Shown here in pieces: positions 8,039 to 16,209 of a stretch of 64,000 bases of DNA. The translations under genes were made by a program, and so were the position numbers. This DNA comes from Paenibacillus sp. V4I3 (GTDB lineage Bacteria; Bacillota; Bacilli; Paenibacillales; NBRC-103111). The stretch's first letter is position 1. Each line of letters starts with the position of its first letter. Where the stretch lies: NCBI RefSeq assembly GCF_030817215.1, contig NZ_JAUSZA010000001.1:8057501-8121500 (forward strand), written 5' to 3'. Under the pieces are notes generated by a model that was not told the DNA's origin, did no database searches, and saw only the letters and a list, made by a program, of their open reading frames with translations.

Positions 8039-9370
8039 CTATTTTTCATATTCTATTTTCATTTCATTTAGTTTATAGTTTTTCGCTACTGCTGGAACTA
8101 ACCCCTTGGTTGTAGGTGACATGACGATTGTTCCTGTATGTCCATTCACTTTAATGTAATTAACGAGATAACCTTCTTTCGGAATAATGTACCAATCATC
8201 ATTAAATGGAATAGTTGTTGTCTGCTGTCGATTACTTTTAGCCTCTTCCCACTTCTCATTTATTGAATCAGGTACAGGGAAATCTCCAGTCATCATATGT
8301 GGACTAGTCGTCATCATATGTTTACCGGTTTGATCAATTTCTTTCAATTTTTCATCAGGAATTTCAAAGATACTGTTATCCAGTATAGGATTAATTTCTA
8401 TTGAAGTAACTTCAAAAGTTTCAACAATATTCCCATTCTTATCATAAAATTGTTTTTTAAATAACATACCTGTCTCATCATCTACCCATATTTTATACGA
8501 GACAGAACTCCCCTTCTGCCTTTGATATGAAGGCAATTTTCCTTCAATGAGTTTGGCTTTACGACCTAATAATATATCTTCGCCTTTAAATGACCACAAA
8601 TTTAAGTCAACAACCATAAATCCCAAGTTACGTAAGGGGCTGACGATATCTTGTCCATTCCTTGACCAAGCTGGATCGACAGGCAAGTAATAAGATGGGT
8701 TTCCGTCTGATGCGGTAGATACAAAAGATGTTCTAGGCTCCATCTCTGGATTTCGAGGACCAACTTTTGTTACCCTGTCTTCCTTACCATTTGTCTGTTC
8801 CAACATATAATGATTATCGTTAATATATTCATTTATAGTCCCATCAGGTTGAGTAACTACTTCATACGAAGCTGGATTCTTGCCTTCACGAATATCAAAT
8901 TCAACTGTTGAAGAAACTGAGTTTATATTTGTTAGTGCTTTTCCACTCAAGGTATTTATGTTCTGGTATGAATATGCCATCTTTTGTATAAATTCAGCTT
9001 TAACTTTTTCGTCGACTGGCAGCTGGTCCTGATTCTCAAATACTTTGTTTCGGGGAGGATAATTAACTGCCTCATTTTGTCCGACCTCTGGTAGTTGTTC
9101 CTGATTCTGAGGGGTACTTTGAGTAAGGGAACTTCTTTGAACGCTATTCCAATTAGAAATAAAACTCCATGTCTTATCCAAGTTCAATGCAAAAATTCCC
9201 ACTAACAATACTCCTGCAACTGTGATGCCCATCAAAGGAGCAAATCTTCCAAATGTGCTACTTTTGTTTGTTAGTTTCAGTTCAATAAGACGAATTTTCT
9301 CATGAGTCAATTTATTTTTTTTAAAAGGCTGTGCCTCCAACCGTCTATACCAATCAGGTCGCTTTGACAT
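8039..9370 (-). CDS. Anti-sigma-like membrane protein, RseB/LolA-like domain
   Basis: The 443-residue protein has a cytoplasmic N-terminus of about 45 residues, one transmembrane helix (FAPLMGITVAGVLLVGIFAL, about 43-62) and a large extracytoplasmic part. The outer part has an LolA/MucB-like beta layout (TLSGKALTNINSVSSTVEFD, then VDDETGMLFKKQFYDKNGN). Its ATG overlaps the stop codon of the sigma factor gene as TAATG, so translation is coupled. By analogy with ECF sigma/anti-sigma operons it should hold the sigma factor at the membrane until a signal arrives; that is inference from position and layout. Confidence 0.65.
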   Translation of the reverse strand: MSKRPDWYRRLEAQPFKKNKLTHEKIRLIELKLTNKSSTFGRFAPLMGITVAGVLLVGIFALNLDKTWSFISNWNSVQRSSLTQSTPQNQEQLPEVGQNEAVNYPPRNKVFENQDQLPVDEKVKAEFIQKMAYSYQNINTLSGKALTNINSVSSTVEFDIREGKNPASYEVVTQPDGTINEYINDNHYMLEQTNGKEDRVTKVGPRNPEMEPRTSFVSTASDGNPSYYLPVDPAWSRNGQDIVSPLRNLGFMVVDLNLWSFKGEDILLGRKAKLIEGKLPSYQRQKGSSVSYKIWVDDETGMLFKKQFYDKNGNIVETFEVTSIEINPILDNSIFEIPDEKLKEIDQTGKHMMTTSPHMMTGDFPVPDSINEKWEEAKSNRQQTTTIPFNDDWYIIPKEGYLVNYIKVNGHTGTIVMSPTTKGLVPAVAKNYKLNEMKIEYEK

Positions 9371-9903
9371 TAGTCATTCTCCTTTTCTAATTGTTTAGCA
9401 ACTTTAGCCCTCGCCCGGTAGATCCTTGATTTCACAGTTCCTATTGATATATTGAGCGTATCCGCAATTTCCTTCATTGTCATATGATGAACTGCATCCA
9501 ACAATAAGACCTCCCGTAATTTCATGGGTAACTCTAAAACAATTCTCCAAATATCATCCGAAAACTCCTTTGACAAGTATTCTTCTTCTGCCGATGGGCT
9601 TGTCTTATTGTCTTGAATGATATCCATAAGAATCATTTTTCGAAAAAAAGACTTTTTCCTATAATCGCTTGCAAGGTTACGTGCTATTTTAATTAACCAA
9701 GTTCGAAAAGAACTATCCCCTCGAAATGAAGCTATATAACGGTAGGCTTTACTAAAAGTATCTTGAGTAATATCATCCGCGATGTCAGGTTTGCCTACTA
9801 GGAAGTAAATGTAATTCCATACCTCCTGACCATGATTTTCAATGACATACCGGAAATCAACAGCTTCTATCTCAGATACATAACGAAGATTATCATCCAC
9901 CAC
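9370..9903 (-). CDS. ECF-type RNA polymerase sigma factor
   Basis: The 177-residue sigma-70 family protein has region 2 (VWNYIYFLVGKPDIADDITQ, DTFSKAYRYI, WLIKIARNLASDYRK) and region 4 (LPMKLREVLLLDAVHHMTMK, EIADTLNISIGTVKSRIYRA). It lacks regions 1 and 3, as expected for the ECF class. The start is one of two adjacent GTG codons after AAAGGAGG. It should direct RNA polymerase to a small stress or envelope regulon, under control of the membrane protein translated from its overlapping stop codon. Confidence 0.9.
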   Translation of the reverse strand: MVDDNLRYVSEIEAVDFRYVIENHGQEVWNYIYFLVGKPDIADDITQDTFSKAYRYIASFRGDSSFRTWLIKIARNLASDYRKKSFFRKMILMDIIQDNKTSPSAEEEYLSKEFSDDIWRIVLELPMKLREVLLLDAVHHMTMKEIADTLNISIGTVKSRIYRARAKVAKQLEKEND

Positions 9904-9928
9904 TACGCCTCCTTTATATATTTAATTA

Positions 9929-9954
9929 GACCAATCGAACGGACTGAAGGTTCC
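9929..9954 (-). promoter_or_regulatory. Candidate ECF promoter (autoregulation)
   Basis: Reading leftwards, GGAACC (9954-9949) is followed after 16 bases by GGTC (9932-9929). This fits the general ECF layout of a GGAAC-type -35 box and a short GC-containing -10 box, and it stands 25 bp ahead of the sigma gene. It overlaps an inverted repeat GAACGGA/TCCGTTC. Confidence 0.4.
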
Positions 9955-10027
9955 GTTCAAAAGTATTTATTTTTTCAATAAATTGATTTGAAGTAAAAAA
10001 GCAACTACCTAGTAAATCCGGTATAGT

Positions 10028-10498
10028 TTTCAACCCGACAAAGCCTTAACGAGAGCGGAAGTCATCAAAATTATTAAGTCAATGGCTGACAAAGGCTATA
10101 TAACTTTACCTGCTGCTCCAACACCTACACCAACCAACTCTGCTGGCGGAACCGCTCCGGTGTCTGTTGAAAACTTTGTGTACACATTTAAAAATCTTAA
10201 GGATCCGGCTGAACCGCGTGTGATTATCGATACCTTACAAGTCGCACCAGGTCGTAGTGGGAGTAATCGAGCGAGTGGAACATTATAACTCCTCAGTTCC
10301 GATTTTGCTAAAAGTGATGTATCCTGTCTATTTTATTTTTTCGAAAAGAATGGAAAACAATTTGCTAAAGTAGGTTTGACCGTTGGAAGTGTTGGAATTG
10401 TTGAAACCAACGGTTGGTTTAATTCGCTTGATTTTCCATATAATCCCGATCTCGCCAGTGTAAAGGTCAAAGTATATAAGATTCAACAGACGCAATAA
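10028..10498 (+). pseudogene. Remnant of an SLH-domain surface protein
   Basis: The frame reads FQPDKALTRAEVIKIIKS, the end of an S-layer homology repeat, then a Pro/Thr linker (LPAAPTPTPTNSAGG) and a beta-type domain (VSVENFVYTFKNLKDPAEPR). It breaks near 10,270-10,290 and continues in another frame to QQTQ and the TAA at 10,498. The upstream part of the protein is missing. A complete gene would encode an SLH-anchored cell-surface protein. Confidence 0.6.
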
Positions 10499-10516
10499 GA
10501 TTAGCTTTATAAGGTG

Positions 10517-10540
10517 AAAAGGAGCAGTTGCAGCGTGAAC
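10517..10540 (+). repeat. Left half of a cassette repeat split by the IS
   Basis: AAAAGGAGCAGTTGCAGCGT is the left arm and loop of a repeat hairpin. Its matching arm TGCTCCTTTT and the boundary CTCCTGCCCGTTAGCGG lie beyond the insertion sequence at 12211-12250. Confidence 0.6.
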
Positions 10541-10580
10541 TGCACCCCGTCAAGTAGACAGTACAATAAATAAAAATTAT

Positions 10581-11312
10581 TTAAGCGGCCTTGGTCCTGA
10601 ATTCAATCGGACTGAGGCCGTTTAGTTTTGCTTGTAAACGTTCGTTATTGTAAAAGTCGATATAAAAAGTTACGTCCTTCTCGAGTTCCTCAAAGGTAGG
10701 GTACGTGTGTAAATAATACTTCTCGCATTTCAGTGTCCCACAGAAAGATTCCATGGGGCCATTATCGATGCACCGCCCAACTCGGGACATACTCTGAGAC
10801 AGCTTGTTTTCGTCCAAGAGCGCTTTGAAGTCCAGAGACGTGTATTGAAATCCCCTGTCGCTATGAAGCATCGGCGTACTTCCTGGAGCAGCTTGCAAGG
10901 CTAATTTCAATGTCTGGAATACCAGTGGATTGTTATTGGAATGCCCTAATACGTAGGAGACGATGGATTTATCATGAAGATCAAGAATAGCGCTTAGAAA
11001 CGCTTTCTGGCCATGACCATACTTGAATTCTGTTACATCTGTTACCCACTTTTCATTGGGAACTGCAGCTTGAAACTTACGATTTAACAGGTTTTCGGCC
11101 ACCTGTTGCGGTGTGGAACGCGCATATTTCTTTTTCTTTCTACGGATCACGGACTGAATTCTCTTTATCTTCATAAGCCGGTACACACGCTTATGATTGA
11201 TGGCTTTACCAGTTTGTCTGCGCATATGCAAGGTTAATTGACGATATCCAAAGATACGCTCGACTTTCTCATAGATGGTCATCATCACCTGCGTCAGCTG
11301 CTCATTCTCCAT
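10581..11312 (-). CDS. IS3 transposase OrfB (DDE integrase core)
   Basis: This is the catalytic half of the transposase. It carries the HTH_21/IS3 linker (FGYRQLTLHMRRQTGKAINH) and the rve integrase core with three acidic residues in WVTDVTEF, LHSDRGFQYTS and DNGPMESF. The coordinates start at the first ATG. The same frame stays open upstream to the slippage site at 11,495 (SQYRHESAYLAIQALQRE and onward), so the working protein is an OrfAB fusion made by -1 frameshifting. No internal stop is seen; the element may be active. Confidence 0.88.
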   Translation of the reverse strand: MENEQLTQVMMTIYEKVERIFGYRQLTLHMRRQTGKAINHKRVYRLMKIKRIQSVIRRKKKKYARSTPQQVAENLLNRKFQAAVPNEKWVTDVTEFKYGHGQKAFLSAILDLHDKSIVSYVLGHSNNNPLVFQTLKLALQAAPGSTPMLHSDRGFQYTSLDFKALLDENKLSQSMSRVGRCIDNGPMESFCGTLKCEKYYLHTYPTFEELEKDVTFYIDFYNNERLQAKLNGLSPIEFRTKAA

Positions 11313-11458
11313 CTCAAGAGAACTAGGCTTGCGATTTAGCCACTTATAATAGCTTGAGCGTGCAATCCCTGCAATTTCGCACAGAAGCTGAACGCTAATT
11401 GACGCTTCTCTCTGAAGCGCTTGAATGGCAAGATAGGCACTCTCATGGCGATATTGGC

Positions 11459-12136
11459 TTAACTTCGCCTCCTTTGTAATTCCTGTAGCTTTTTTAGAAA
11501 TGCATTTTCCGCCCGAAGCCGCTCCATTTCATATGCCATCTTCTTCATCTCGAGCCTCTGCTGGTCGGCCTCCGTTAACTCTTCGAGAGCTTTCTTCCGT
11601 CCTCGGCCATCCTTTAACGCCTCTTGACCGCCAGTTTCGAACTTCTTGACCCATTGATACACTTGCTGGTAAGAGACTTGAAACTGTCCCGCTGTCTTTT
11701 GGTAATTATGTTGATGTGCCAAACAGTATTGAACGATATCTATCCGTTCTTGATATGTTGTAGAGCGACCCTCTGTCATAGCGTTTGCTTCCCCTTTGTA
11801 GGCTTTTAAGCTGCTATGACCATTATACTTCTTAATCCAGTGAGAAAGCTGTGTTGTACTAGCAATCTTGTATTTATCGATGATCTGGTATTGAGACAAT
11901 CCCCCATCAAGATAGTCCTTTACCGCGCTCAGCTTAAGCTCTGCACTATAACTTCGATTATGGACACGATTCTGGAGTCCTTCATAACCATACAGCCTGT
12001 AACGACGTTGCCACTTCATCAAAGTCGTTTTGTTGATCTCATATTCCTTAGCTGCGGCTAGAAAACCGAGTTGCCCACTTGATACTTTATTGAGGATAAT
12101 AAGTTTTTCCGCAGCACTATATTTTCTTTTTGACAT
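11459..12136 (-). CDS. IS3 transposase OrfA (double HTH)
   Basis: The 225-residue DNA-binding half has two helix-turn-helix segments (AAEKLIILNKVSSGQLGFLA and YQERIDIVQYCLAHQHNYQK) and ends in a leucine-zipper-like stretch (EMERLRAENAFLKKLQELQR). It binds the element ends. Near its 3' end lies A6G, where ribosomes can slip -1 into OrfB. The layout is that of the IS150 subgroup. Confidence 0.88.
   Translation of the reverse strand: MSKRKYSAAEKLIILNKVSSGQLGFLAAAKEYEINKTTLMKWQRRYRLYGYEGLQNRVHNRSYSAELKLSAVKDYLDGGLSQYQIIDKYKIASTTQLSHWIKKYNGHSSLKAYKGEANAMTEGRSTTYQERIDIVQYCLAHQHNYQKTAGQFQVSYQQVYQWVKKFETGGQEALKDGRGRKKALEELTEADQQRLEMKKMAYEMERLRAENAFLKKLQELQRRRS
11489..11495 (-). promoter_or_regulatory. 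Programmed -1 frameshift heptamer A6G
   Basis: AAAAAAG on the coding strand, read A-AAA-AAG in the orfA frame. Slipping back one base gives KATGITKEAKLSQYRH without a stop, entering the orfB frame. This is the standard IS3-family fusion signal. Confidence 0.75.
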
Positions 12137-12210
12137 GAAAAAGCTCCCCTTACAGCAACAGGTTTTATTATTTCACCTGTCTACCGTATGGGGAGCATAT
12201 CATAGGCAAA

Positions 12211-12250
12211 ATGCTCCTTTTGTATAACTCTCCTGCCCGTTAGCGGAATC
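12211..12250 (+). repeat. Right half of the cassette repeat split by the IS
   Basis: TGCTCCTTTTGTATAACTCT followed by CCTGCCCGTTAGCGGAATCG. Joined with 10517-10540, the arms AAAAGGAGCA and TGCTCCTTTT would form one hairpin; fourteen extra bases separate this arm from the IS end. Confidence 0.6.
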
Positions 12251-12430
12251 GAGTAGGAGGGGACGACTAGACCCCGACCTCTCACACCACCGTACGTAAC
12301 GTACCGTTTGGTATACACTGATTTGTTCTTTTATCCGTTCCTCTATCTTCATTGGCTTTTTCCGTGAGGACTCGCGAAATGGATTCTCCTCTCGGACATG
12401 TATTTACTGCAAGCCTCATTTTCGATTGAC
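12246..12430 (-). mobile_element. 3' end of a group II intron (fragment)
   Basis: On the minus strand the sequence has GTACGTTACGTACGGTGGTG, then GTGAGAGGTCGGGG, a GGGG...CCCC stem and the end CTCCTACTCGAT. This matches my memory of the domain V-VI tail of bacterial group II introns of the ORF-carrying type. No reverse transcriptase or 5' part is present next to it, so it is a truncated remnant. It lies immediately beside a cassette repeat boundary. Confidence 0.5.
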
Positions 12431-12439
12431 CTTGAGGCT

Positions 12440-13624
12440 TTAACTTGCACCCTTAGCCACTAAAAGATCATAAATTTGTTTTGCGGCTGGTATGCCCATG
12501 AAATCGTCAAATCCTTCCAGAAGAGACTTGCCATCTGGACCTGTAACATTAATAGATGCATTCGCATCAAGCAGATACTGAACTGATTTGACAGTTTCCT
12601 CAGTATAATTTCTATGTAATGGGTAAACAGCCGAATATAAAACACTACCTCCGTCATCAGTTCTTGCATTTGGATCTGCTCCAAGATCAAGAAACTTTTT
12701 TACAACATCAGGATTATTCCTTCCTGCAATTATCATTAACGCTGTCCCACCATGTTTTGTAGCTATATTAACGTCAGCATTTTTTTTCAACAAGGAATCT
12801 ATCATCGTTGGGAAATAAAAACTTGCATACATGAGAGGTGTATAACCTGTTACCTTATCGATCACATTAACATTTGCTTTTGTATTTAAAATATATGAAT
12901 ACAGATAGGAGCAAGCATTCTGGTCATAGTTTAATAAGCGCTTCATAAATTCCAAAAGAAGAAGATCAAGTTTCTCCGAAGGCAATTGTGAAAGATAAGA
13001 CTTAATTTGTTTTTCATCCTGTTGTTTAGCAGAAGCAATAAGATTTTCAAGGTATGACTTAACACCGTCACGTACTTCATTCAATCGAACTTTGACTGTT
13101 GTATACCCCATGGAATTAAATCCAGAGAGTGTTGATTCAAAAGAATGAATCCCCGGCTTAAAATCATCAGAAATGTCGGTAGAACCCAGTAATTCACCAT
13201 CTTTATCGTAAAATTCAATTGTTAAATTTACATAGCTTGTAGCTGTTCGATCTACTTTTATATGTCCTTTTAATTTTTCTAAATTAACCTGAATGGGTTC
13301 AACGACTAAATCCCCGATGGAAATCGATTTGTCATTTGGATCTTGAATATTGATTTGCCCATAGGCCAACGAAATAACTTGATTTTTTTGGTCGTAACCT
13401 ACGATAGAACCGGTATTCTCAGCTATATAACGAATTGGTACATACGCGTGACCATCCACATTTAGAATCCGATATTCATCACTCACTTCATGGGTGACAC
13501 CATTAATATTAATTTTTGCTGGGAAGATCAATGCTTGTATGGTATCTGATGCAATCGCCACGGTAGAAAAACTAGCAATGGCCCCCACAAGTAAACCTGA
13601 TATAAATTTTTTCAAACGAAGCAC
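12440..13624 (-). CDS. Exported stalk-domain protein with ankyrin repeats
   Basis: The 394-residue protein has a signal peptide (LKKFISGLLVGAIASFSTVA, cleavage after AIA), then a copper amine oxidase N-terminal-like domain at about 30-95 (HAYVPIRYIAENTGSIVGYD). A middle region of unknown fold precedes three to four ankyrin repeats at about 245-385 (GYTPLMYASFYFPTMIDSLL, GGTALMIIAGRNNPDVVKKF, GGSVLYSAVYP). The stalk domain is common in secreted Paenibacillaceae proteins and probably serves protein or wall contacts; ankyrins suggest protein binding. Its N-terminus is clearly paralogous to the gene at 14780. Confidence 0.75.
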   Translation of the reverse strand: MLRLKKFISGLLVGAIASFSTVAIASDTIQALIFPAKININGVTHEVSDEYRILNVDGHAYVPIRYIAENTGSIVGYDQKNQVISLAYGQINIQDPNDKSISIGDLVVEPIQVNLEKLKGHIKVDRTATSYVNLTIEFYDKDGELLGSTDISDDFKPGIHSFESTLSGFNSMGYTTVKVRLNEVRDGVKSYLENLIASAKQQDEKQIKSYLSQLPSEKLDLLLLEFMKRLLNYDQNACSYLYSYILNTKANVNVIDKVTGYTPLMYASFYFPTMIDSLLKKNADVNIATKHGGTALMIIAGRNNPDVVKKFLDLGADPNARTDDGGSVLYSAVYPLHRNYTEETVKSVQYLLDANASINVTGPDGKSLLEGFDDFMGIPAAKQIYDLLVAKGAS

Positions 13625-13894
13625 TCCCCCTACTATTAGAAATTAGCAAATAATTTATTTGGAATCTCCGCGCCACCCTATTATACATATATTTTCCAGT
13701 GAAATATATTTTTTTCCGGATCGACTACGGTTTCAAATAGCTTAAGTAGGGATTATCGGTAACGTCAGTACTGATTGTAGCTGCTAAATGGTTTCTCCCA
13801 TACTTGTTTTTCTGCTAGTTATACGGATAAAATATGATCCCCTTCTTTACTTCAAATTTCTTTAAGTTAAAATGAATCTCCTAAGATAAAAAAT

Positions 13895-14260
13895 TTACAG
13901 CTTTCTCGTATCTTTCTTCCCAGACATGGTGTAAATACGTGTTGTATTTAAATCTTCGTTGCCAGCTAATTCGGCGACAACTTGCAGAGGATACCCTTGA
14001 TAATCAGGTCATGACAAAAGGTGTGCCGTAAAATGTGCGGTGTAAAGTCCTCTAGACCGAGTTGTTTACCTAACCTAGTGAATATGTGTTCGATTCCTGA
14101 AGTGTGAATTTGCCTTTTTTGGGGGATAGGAAGATAAGTTCATCAGGGTTATCTCTACGGATTTCAATCCAGCCGTTTAGGGCTTGATACAGATCATCAT
14201 TGATCGGAATTTCCCTTTCCTTATTCGTTCCTCCACTGCCAAGCCTCCTAGGAGTTCTAT
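13895..14260 (-). pseudogene. Tyrosine recombinase C-terminal remnant
   Basis: Pieces in three frames reconstruct the catalytic half of an XerC/D-type integrase: GTNKEREIPINDDLYQALNG, then IEHIFTRLGKQLGLEDFTPH, then ILRHTFCHDLIIKG with the R-H motif, then LQVVAELAGNEDLNTTRIYT and a stop at 13,895. Two frameshifts (near 14,125 and 13,990) and loss of the N-terminus make it inactive. Its presence among the cassette-like repeats invites the idea of a former integrase, but nothing here links it to the repeats directly. Confidence 0.7.
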
Positions 14261-14494
14261 ACTATATAGACGAGGAATACTAGTAAATCTCTCACCTTGG
14301 AGACAAAACATTATCATTCCGATGGAGAGCCTTACTTCCTCTCAACAAAGCAAGGCTACCATTCGAGATGGCAGCCTTGTCATGGTTAACCTATAATTGC
14401 CGAGCATTCATCAACTAGCTCGATTTGGTACAACCTTTTCGGTTACGTTATTACCGTTACTATTCGCCATCTATTAAATATTCCTTTGTGTCAT

Positions 14495-14523
14495 TACCAC
14501 GCTATTCTGCCCATTAGCTTAAA
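14495..14523 (+). repeat. Cassette repeat, half copy
   Basis: CCACGCTATTCTGCCCATTA followed by GCTTAAAGG; only the boundary part remains. The stretch 14,260-14,780 otherwise holds only an unassigned minus-strand fragment (14,597-14,709) reading VGVHKRQVTHPRKDGRMQPF and ending in a stop. Confidence 0.45.
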
Positions 14524-14779
14524 GGTTAGGTGAACATCGCTATATGAAGCATCAAATAAGCGTTCAGAACATTCCATCATTTTTTACTGGTTTTTATTAA
14601 AGTTCCAATCCCTTTATAAACGGTTGCATCCTGCCATCTTTCCTTGGATGAGTTACCTGGCGTTTATGTACTCCCACTCGAAACGCACCTGACACACAAA
14701 CGCTCACGCCTTTACGGTGATTATTTCACCGACAAATTGCATGACTGCTAACAATATGTTCACAGTGCGAAATCTAGGC

Positions 14780-15844
14780 TTATTTATTTGTTATCTTATT
14801 AATCTGATCTTGGGTTATCTCTACATCCCATTTTTTGTACCGTGCAAAATCATTTAGCGTTTCTGTAGTAACTGACCCTTCAATATTATATTTGAGTGAG
14901 TTAGGTACGATAATACTTACTTCATATTTACCAGGTAAAACTGGTACAGCGTTTTGATCTTTTAGATCCCAAATAGGAAGGTAAGCTTGATACCATGACA
15001 TTGCAGGTATTTCCCCCTTAAGATCAGAAAGTTTGTAACTCTTAATGATTTCTTTTCGTTCTCCAATTACTTTGTTTATTTGAAATTCAATGGAGAGTGG
15101 TTCAATATTAATGTCTTCTTTACCTTGATTTTTAAATTGCAGGGCAGGAATAAGAGCTTTTTTGTTTTCATCTATTGAAGGCGGTCCAAATGAAATACCA
15201 GCAACACTATTTATCATTCCATCCATAAAATATTCCAACGTTGTTAATCCCCATGAATCTCTAACCAAAACTTCAAAGGAGCTTGGTGTTTCTTTTGAAA
15301 AGATGAATGTTGAGAACTTCCGCTTGTCCCCAGTATTTACCGCAGTAACTCCATCGATAGTTATTTCCGCACTGGAACCAGTTACCTTCTTATTTGAATC
15401 TAAGGCGTGTATCTCGATAACTTTTCCCTCGAGATCTTTATTTATTGTTATTAAACCTGATAATGAATAACTATTATTTCCAGAAGGGTTGCTCTCCAAA
15501 TTGCTAATGGAGACAATGTTTTCAGTGTCTCGTAGTATCACATTTTTATCATCATCGTTTAAATAAATGTCGATTACATTTTTCCCTCCACTTGATTCAG
15601 AAGGAGCTGTATAAATTACCTTACCATTCAACGTCTCTGAGAACAATCGTAAGGGTATATAAGCCTTATTATTATAATTAATTACAGGATCATCATTGCT
15701 AAATGAAACTTCTTTAGTTTCACCTTTATTATGAAATGTAACTTTACTCGGAAATAAGAATGCTTGTAGACTTTCTGACGCAAATGTAACTGTACAAGCT
15801 GAAATTCCAATACCAACAATAATTCCAGAAATAAATTTCTTCAT
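14780..15844 (-). CDS. Exported copper amine oxidase N-terminal (stalk) protein
   Basis: The 354-residue product has a signal peptide (MKKFISGIIVGIGISACTVT) and a stalk domain at about 30-105 (KAYIPLRLFSETLNGKVIYT), followed by two beta-rich segments with no named domain. The start is the ATG at 15,844, eight bases after GAGGAG; a GTG three codons earlier is too close to that site. The first 40 residues nearly match those of the ankyrin protein at 12440, so the two are paralogs by their N-termini. It probably acts in or on the cell wall. Confidence 0.7.
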   Translation of the reverse strand: MKKFISGIIVGIGISACTVTFASESLQAFLFPSKVTFHNKGETKEVSFSNDDPVINYNNKAYIPLRLFSETLNGKVIYTAPSESSGGKNVIDIYLNDDDKNVILRDTENIVSISNLESNPSGNNSYSLSGLITINKDLEGKVIEIHALDSNKKVTGSSAEITIDGVTAVNTGDKRKFSTFIFSKETPSSFEVLVRDSWGLTTLEYFMDGMINSVAGISFGPPSIDENKKALIPALQFKNQGKEDINIEPLSIEFQINKVIGERKEIIKSYKLSDLKGEIPAMSWYQAYLPIWDLKDQNAVPVLPGKYEVSIIVPNSLKYNIEGSVTTETLNDFARYKKWDVEITQDQINKITNK

Positions 15845-16123
15845 AGTCACCACTCCTCGTATTTATTGAATTTCATAATAAGTTAGACGTATTGAGAACT
15901 GTAATTGTTTTTATATCCAAAATAAAACTTAATTTTTGCTTTTTTTATACTTTATAAGAAGAGAAGCAATTAAAGTCTCCCATCTGGTTGTTTAAACTCT
16001 TTCTCGTATCACTTTTATAAACGGGAGGAACTTATGAAACTCAGGGATTAAGTTACATCGGTATGATATTTTTTAGCAGACTTTTTAAGTCTACAAATAA
16101 TTGTCTGGTACCACCCCGCTAAA

Positions 16124-16207
16124 CTGCCCGTTGAGCAGACGGCAGCCGTTCAGTTAGCAGGCTGCCGTCGTGAGTGATTGAACTATCGTTCTGCGTTAGC
16201 TGAATTA
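16124..16207 (+). repeat. Cassette-type hairpin repeat, copy 11
   Basis: ACTGCCCGTTGAGCA, then a perfect 10-bp stem GACGGCAGCC (16138-16147) with GGCTGCCGTC (16160-16169), then GAACTATCGTTCTGCGTTAG. It ends three bases before the stop codon of the methyltransferase gene. The stretch 15,860-16,120 upstream shows no gene. Confidence 0.75.
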
Positions 16208-16209
16208 AT

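Larger units (their letters stand above)
10541..12197 (-). mobile_element. IS3-family insertion sequence (IS150-like)
   Basis: The 1,657-bp element is bounded by imperfect inverted repeats of 21 bp at 10541-10561 and 12177-12197 that agree at 16 positions. Both begin TGC-n-CCCC and end GTAGACAG going inward. It holds orfA and orfB in the -1 frame arrangement usual for IS3. I could not find a clean 3-5-bp target duplication. Confidence 0.85.
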
